Source of the DNA: Cordia subcordata
Taxonomy: Eukaryota > Streptophyta > Magnoliopsida > Boraginales > Cordiaceae
NCBI GenBank assembly: GCA_028554755.1
Contig: JAPTOF010000020.1
Span: forward strand, 6,763,001-6,827,000
DNA: 64,000 nucleotides
Direction: 5' to 3'
The notes under the pieces were generated by a model. It was not told where the DNA came from, did not search any database, and saw nothing but the letters and a program-made list of their open reading frames with translations. Shown piece by piece: positions 62,165 to 64,000 of this stretch. The translations under genes were made by a program, and so were the position numbers. Each line of letters begins with the position of its first letter. Within the stretch, counting starts at the first letter, position 1.

Positions 62165-62541
62165 GGGTAAATGATTTATTTAGTCCTTTATTTTTGACTT
62201 TTTTTGACAATTAAGTCTCTCAACCTTATCTTTGCAACTTGTAATGCCGTTAGTCCCAAATTCAAAATGATCAAGAAATTAATGAAGTTGGAAGACTAAT
62301 TTTGCCATAAATTATGAATATAAGGGACTGACAACTCCACAAATTATAAAAATAAAGAACTAATACAGTCATAAATTGCAAATTACAAGACTGAAACATG
62401 TTCTTTTTTTGATTTTTTTTGAACTTAGGACTAAAGGCATCACTAATTATAAAGATAAAGGACCATATTGTCATATTTTAAAGATAAGGGACTTAATTGT
62501 CGAAAAGGTAAAAAATAAGGGACTAAATATGTCACTAACCC
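62165..62541. mobile_element. Mutator-type foldback MITE with 9-bp TSD
   Basis: The 377 bp element is flanked by perfect 9-bp duplications AAATTAAAA (62156-62164 and 62542-62550). The arms are very long, about 120 bp each. The left reads GGGTAAATGATTTATTTAGT and the right, in complement, GGGTTAGTGACATATTTAGT, with further matches TTGACAATTAAGTC/TCGACAATTAAGTC and ATGCCGTTAGTCC/ATGCCTTTAGTCC. A 9-bp duplication is typical of MULEs. The two short ORFs on opposite strands reflect the palindrome. Confidence 0.9.
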
Positions 62542-62550
62542 AAATTAAAA

Positions 62551-63514
62551 TTTCACAAAATAATTATTATTTCTTTGTTTGATGATTGAATTCCTTTTAA
62601 ACAAAACATTATCCATGCTTTCTTTTCATAATATCGATCCTATCTCACAAAAATTGCATAAAATATGTGTGTCTAGTACAAAAATAAAAATTTTAAACTA
62701 ATTAATTAGACTTAATGTGTTAATAAAATACAAATCCACCTGAAACATTACATGAATAACGTCAAATGCGTTATTCCCCTATTTTGCAAGTTAATGTGGC
62801 TTTCATTTCTATTATGTAACTTACAGTTTTATTTCCTTCATTGTTATTTCGAAATTTTGTTATATCTATATAATTTTTATTTTTATTTTATCTGATTATT
62901 ATATTTCGTGACCAAGTGATATTCCCAGTTAGCCCAACTAGCCAACCAAACCCAGGTTGGAATCTTATGTAATTGTTTCATTGTGCACAAGTTGCCTATA
63001 TACAAACAAAATACAAATTTCCATGATGACATATATAAAAATACATTTTATCTCGTTTAAACGTTTATGTTAACAATAAAGATAAAATAAGAAGAAACAA
63101 AAAAATAAATGAAGATTGAGATGGAGAAGGTTAATGGGATCACAAAACAACAATAATCTTAAAAAATAAAAAGACCATAATGTTTCTTTTCATAAACTAA
63201 TGATTATAAACAACTTACAATAATTTACATCACTTTAATTTGTTTGTCTATTAAGTGATACCTTAAACAATTTACATCCTATGTACATCTCAAATTAGTA
63301 CTCTTTCTATTTCATGAAACAAATTTTAAGAAAATAACGAATAACTTTGCGATCTCAAAATACACCTTTTTTTCTTCTTATTAGCCAGGAAAATAATAAC
63401 TCATGTTTAAACAAACAATAATTTACTTCTTTCTTAATTCATATGAAATATATCCCAACGATACCACTAGCGCACATAGTTTAATTGTAGGATCTCAAAA
63501 TACATCTGGTTTAT
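62551..63514. other. AT-rich stretch, no gene seen
   Basis: No credible ORF, RNA gene or transposon end was found on either strand. Confidence 0.5.
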
Positions 63515-63996
63515 TAGAGGTTGCTTTTTTTTTAAATGTTTATAAGCATTTGATGATTATAAGTAATTTTTTATACTTATAAGTAAATAAGAAATAAACA
63601 GACAAGTGTTTGGATAAAACATGCTTATGAACTGTTAATATATTTGATAAATATATACTTATAAATATCCTCCAAGAGGGGTGTTTGGTTTTGGTTATTT
63701 GGTGCTTATAATATCTAAATAGTAAAAGTATGTTTGTGGGTGTTTTTTTTCAAATGCTTATAAGCATATAAAATAAGCAAACCAAACACCCTCTCATAAT
63801 TAAGCAACTAAAAGAAGAGGTTGGGAAAAGAGAAGGCGGGAGGGGGTGATCATTTTTTGGCTACTTATAAGCCAATTGTATTTGTTTATAAGCCAATTGT
63901 ATTTGTTTATAAGCACAATTACCAAACAAGTATATATTATTTTTTTACTTATAAATAAGTTTGACCAACTTATAAGCACTCCCAAACACCCTCTTT
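63515..63996. mobile_element. MITE-like element with nested MITE
   Basis: The outer ends TAGAGGTTGC and CCAAACACCCTCTTTAG bracket sequence rich in TTTATAAGCA, like 17906-18304. Inside, 63676-63794 is a separate 119-bp MITE with good ends GAGGGGTGTTTGGTT and AACCAAACACCCTCTC. CCAATTGTATTTGTTTATAAG is tandemly doubled at 63873-63914. Confidence 0.6.
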
Positions 63997-64000
63997 AGTC

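Overview
This is AT-rich nuclear DNA from a flowering plant, most likely a eudicot. The evidence is a spliced Nudix hydrolase gene with GT-AG borders, plant-type RING-H2 genes, Ty1/copia LTR elements with their LTR, PBS and PPT signals, hAT elements, Helitrons, MITEs, SINE-like pieces and long (TA)n tracts. I see no bacterial-style operons, rRNA, tRNA genes or CRISPR arrays. The species cannot be named from the sequence. Most of the 64 kb is transposon and repeat. Only four genes look potentially expressed: three RING-H2 genes and one Nudix gene.

Layout. 1-3.3 kb: a 0.6 kb direct repeat (1-640 and 1832-2430) and a broken retroelement leader/ORF. 3.3-10.8 kb: a minus-strand copia element split by a complete but decayed hAT transposon (4848-8471, 8-bp target duplication). 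11-25.4 kb ('unit A'): repeats, a Nudix exon 2 without exon 1, RING1 (18.3 kb), a terminal relic of another RING gene (23.07 kb), a young non-autonomous hAT (23.5-24.3 kb) and RING2 (24.5 kb). 27.9-50.9 kb ('unit B'): a direct copy of unit A in the same order. It was expanded by a 1.3 kb solo LTR (28.1 kb), a Tnt1-like copia remnant carrying a Nudix exon 1 block (31.6-36.4 kb), a two-exon Nudix gene (39.4-40.2 kb), a Helitron (40.3 kb) and a solo LTR with a coding-like minisatellite (42.3 kb). It then holds RING3 (broken), a second RING relic (49.3 kb) and RING4 (49.9 kb). 50.9-64 kb: decaying upstream sequence of RING4, two Helitrons, several MITEs, a C-rich tract near 60 kb and a 9-bp-TSD foldback element at 62.2 kb.

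How the pieces relate. All RING genes are on the minus strand and share a promoter block about 280-410 bp upstream with a TTTGACC (W-box-like) core. Each RING protein is about 150 residues and looks like a small RING-H2 E3 ubiquitin ligase. The Nudix copies resemble the plant NUDT1/NUDX1 family. The three copies are complementary wrecks: one lacks exon 1, one lacks exon 2, and the only two-exon copy lacks a conserved glutamate of the Nudix box. Comparing units A and B gives empty sites for several insertions, so the order of events can be read from the window itself.

I do not see a clearly new biological system. The best leads are the tandem RING-H2/Nudix array, the gene fragment inside the copia remnant, and the minisatellite whose repeat lengths are mostly multiples of three. 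Coordinates of degenerate repeats were set by eye and may be off by tens of bases.
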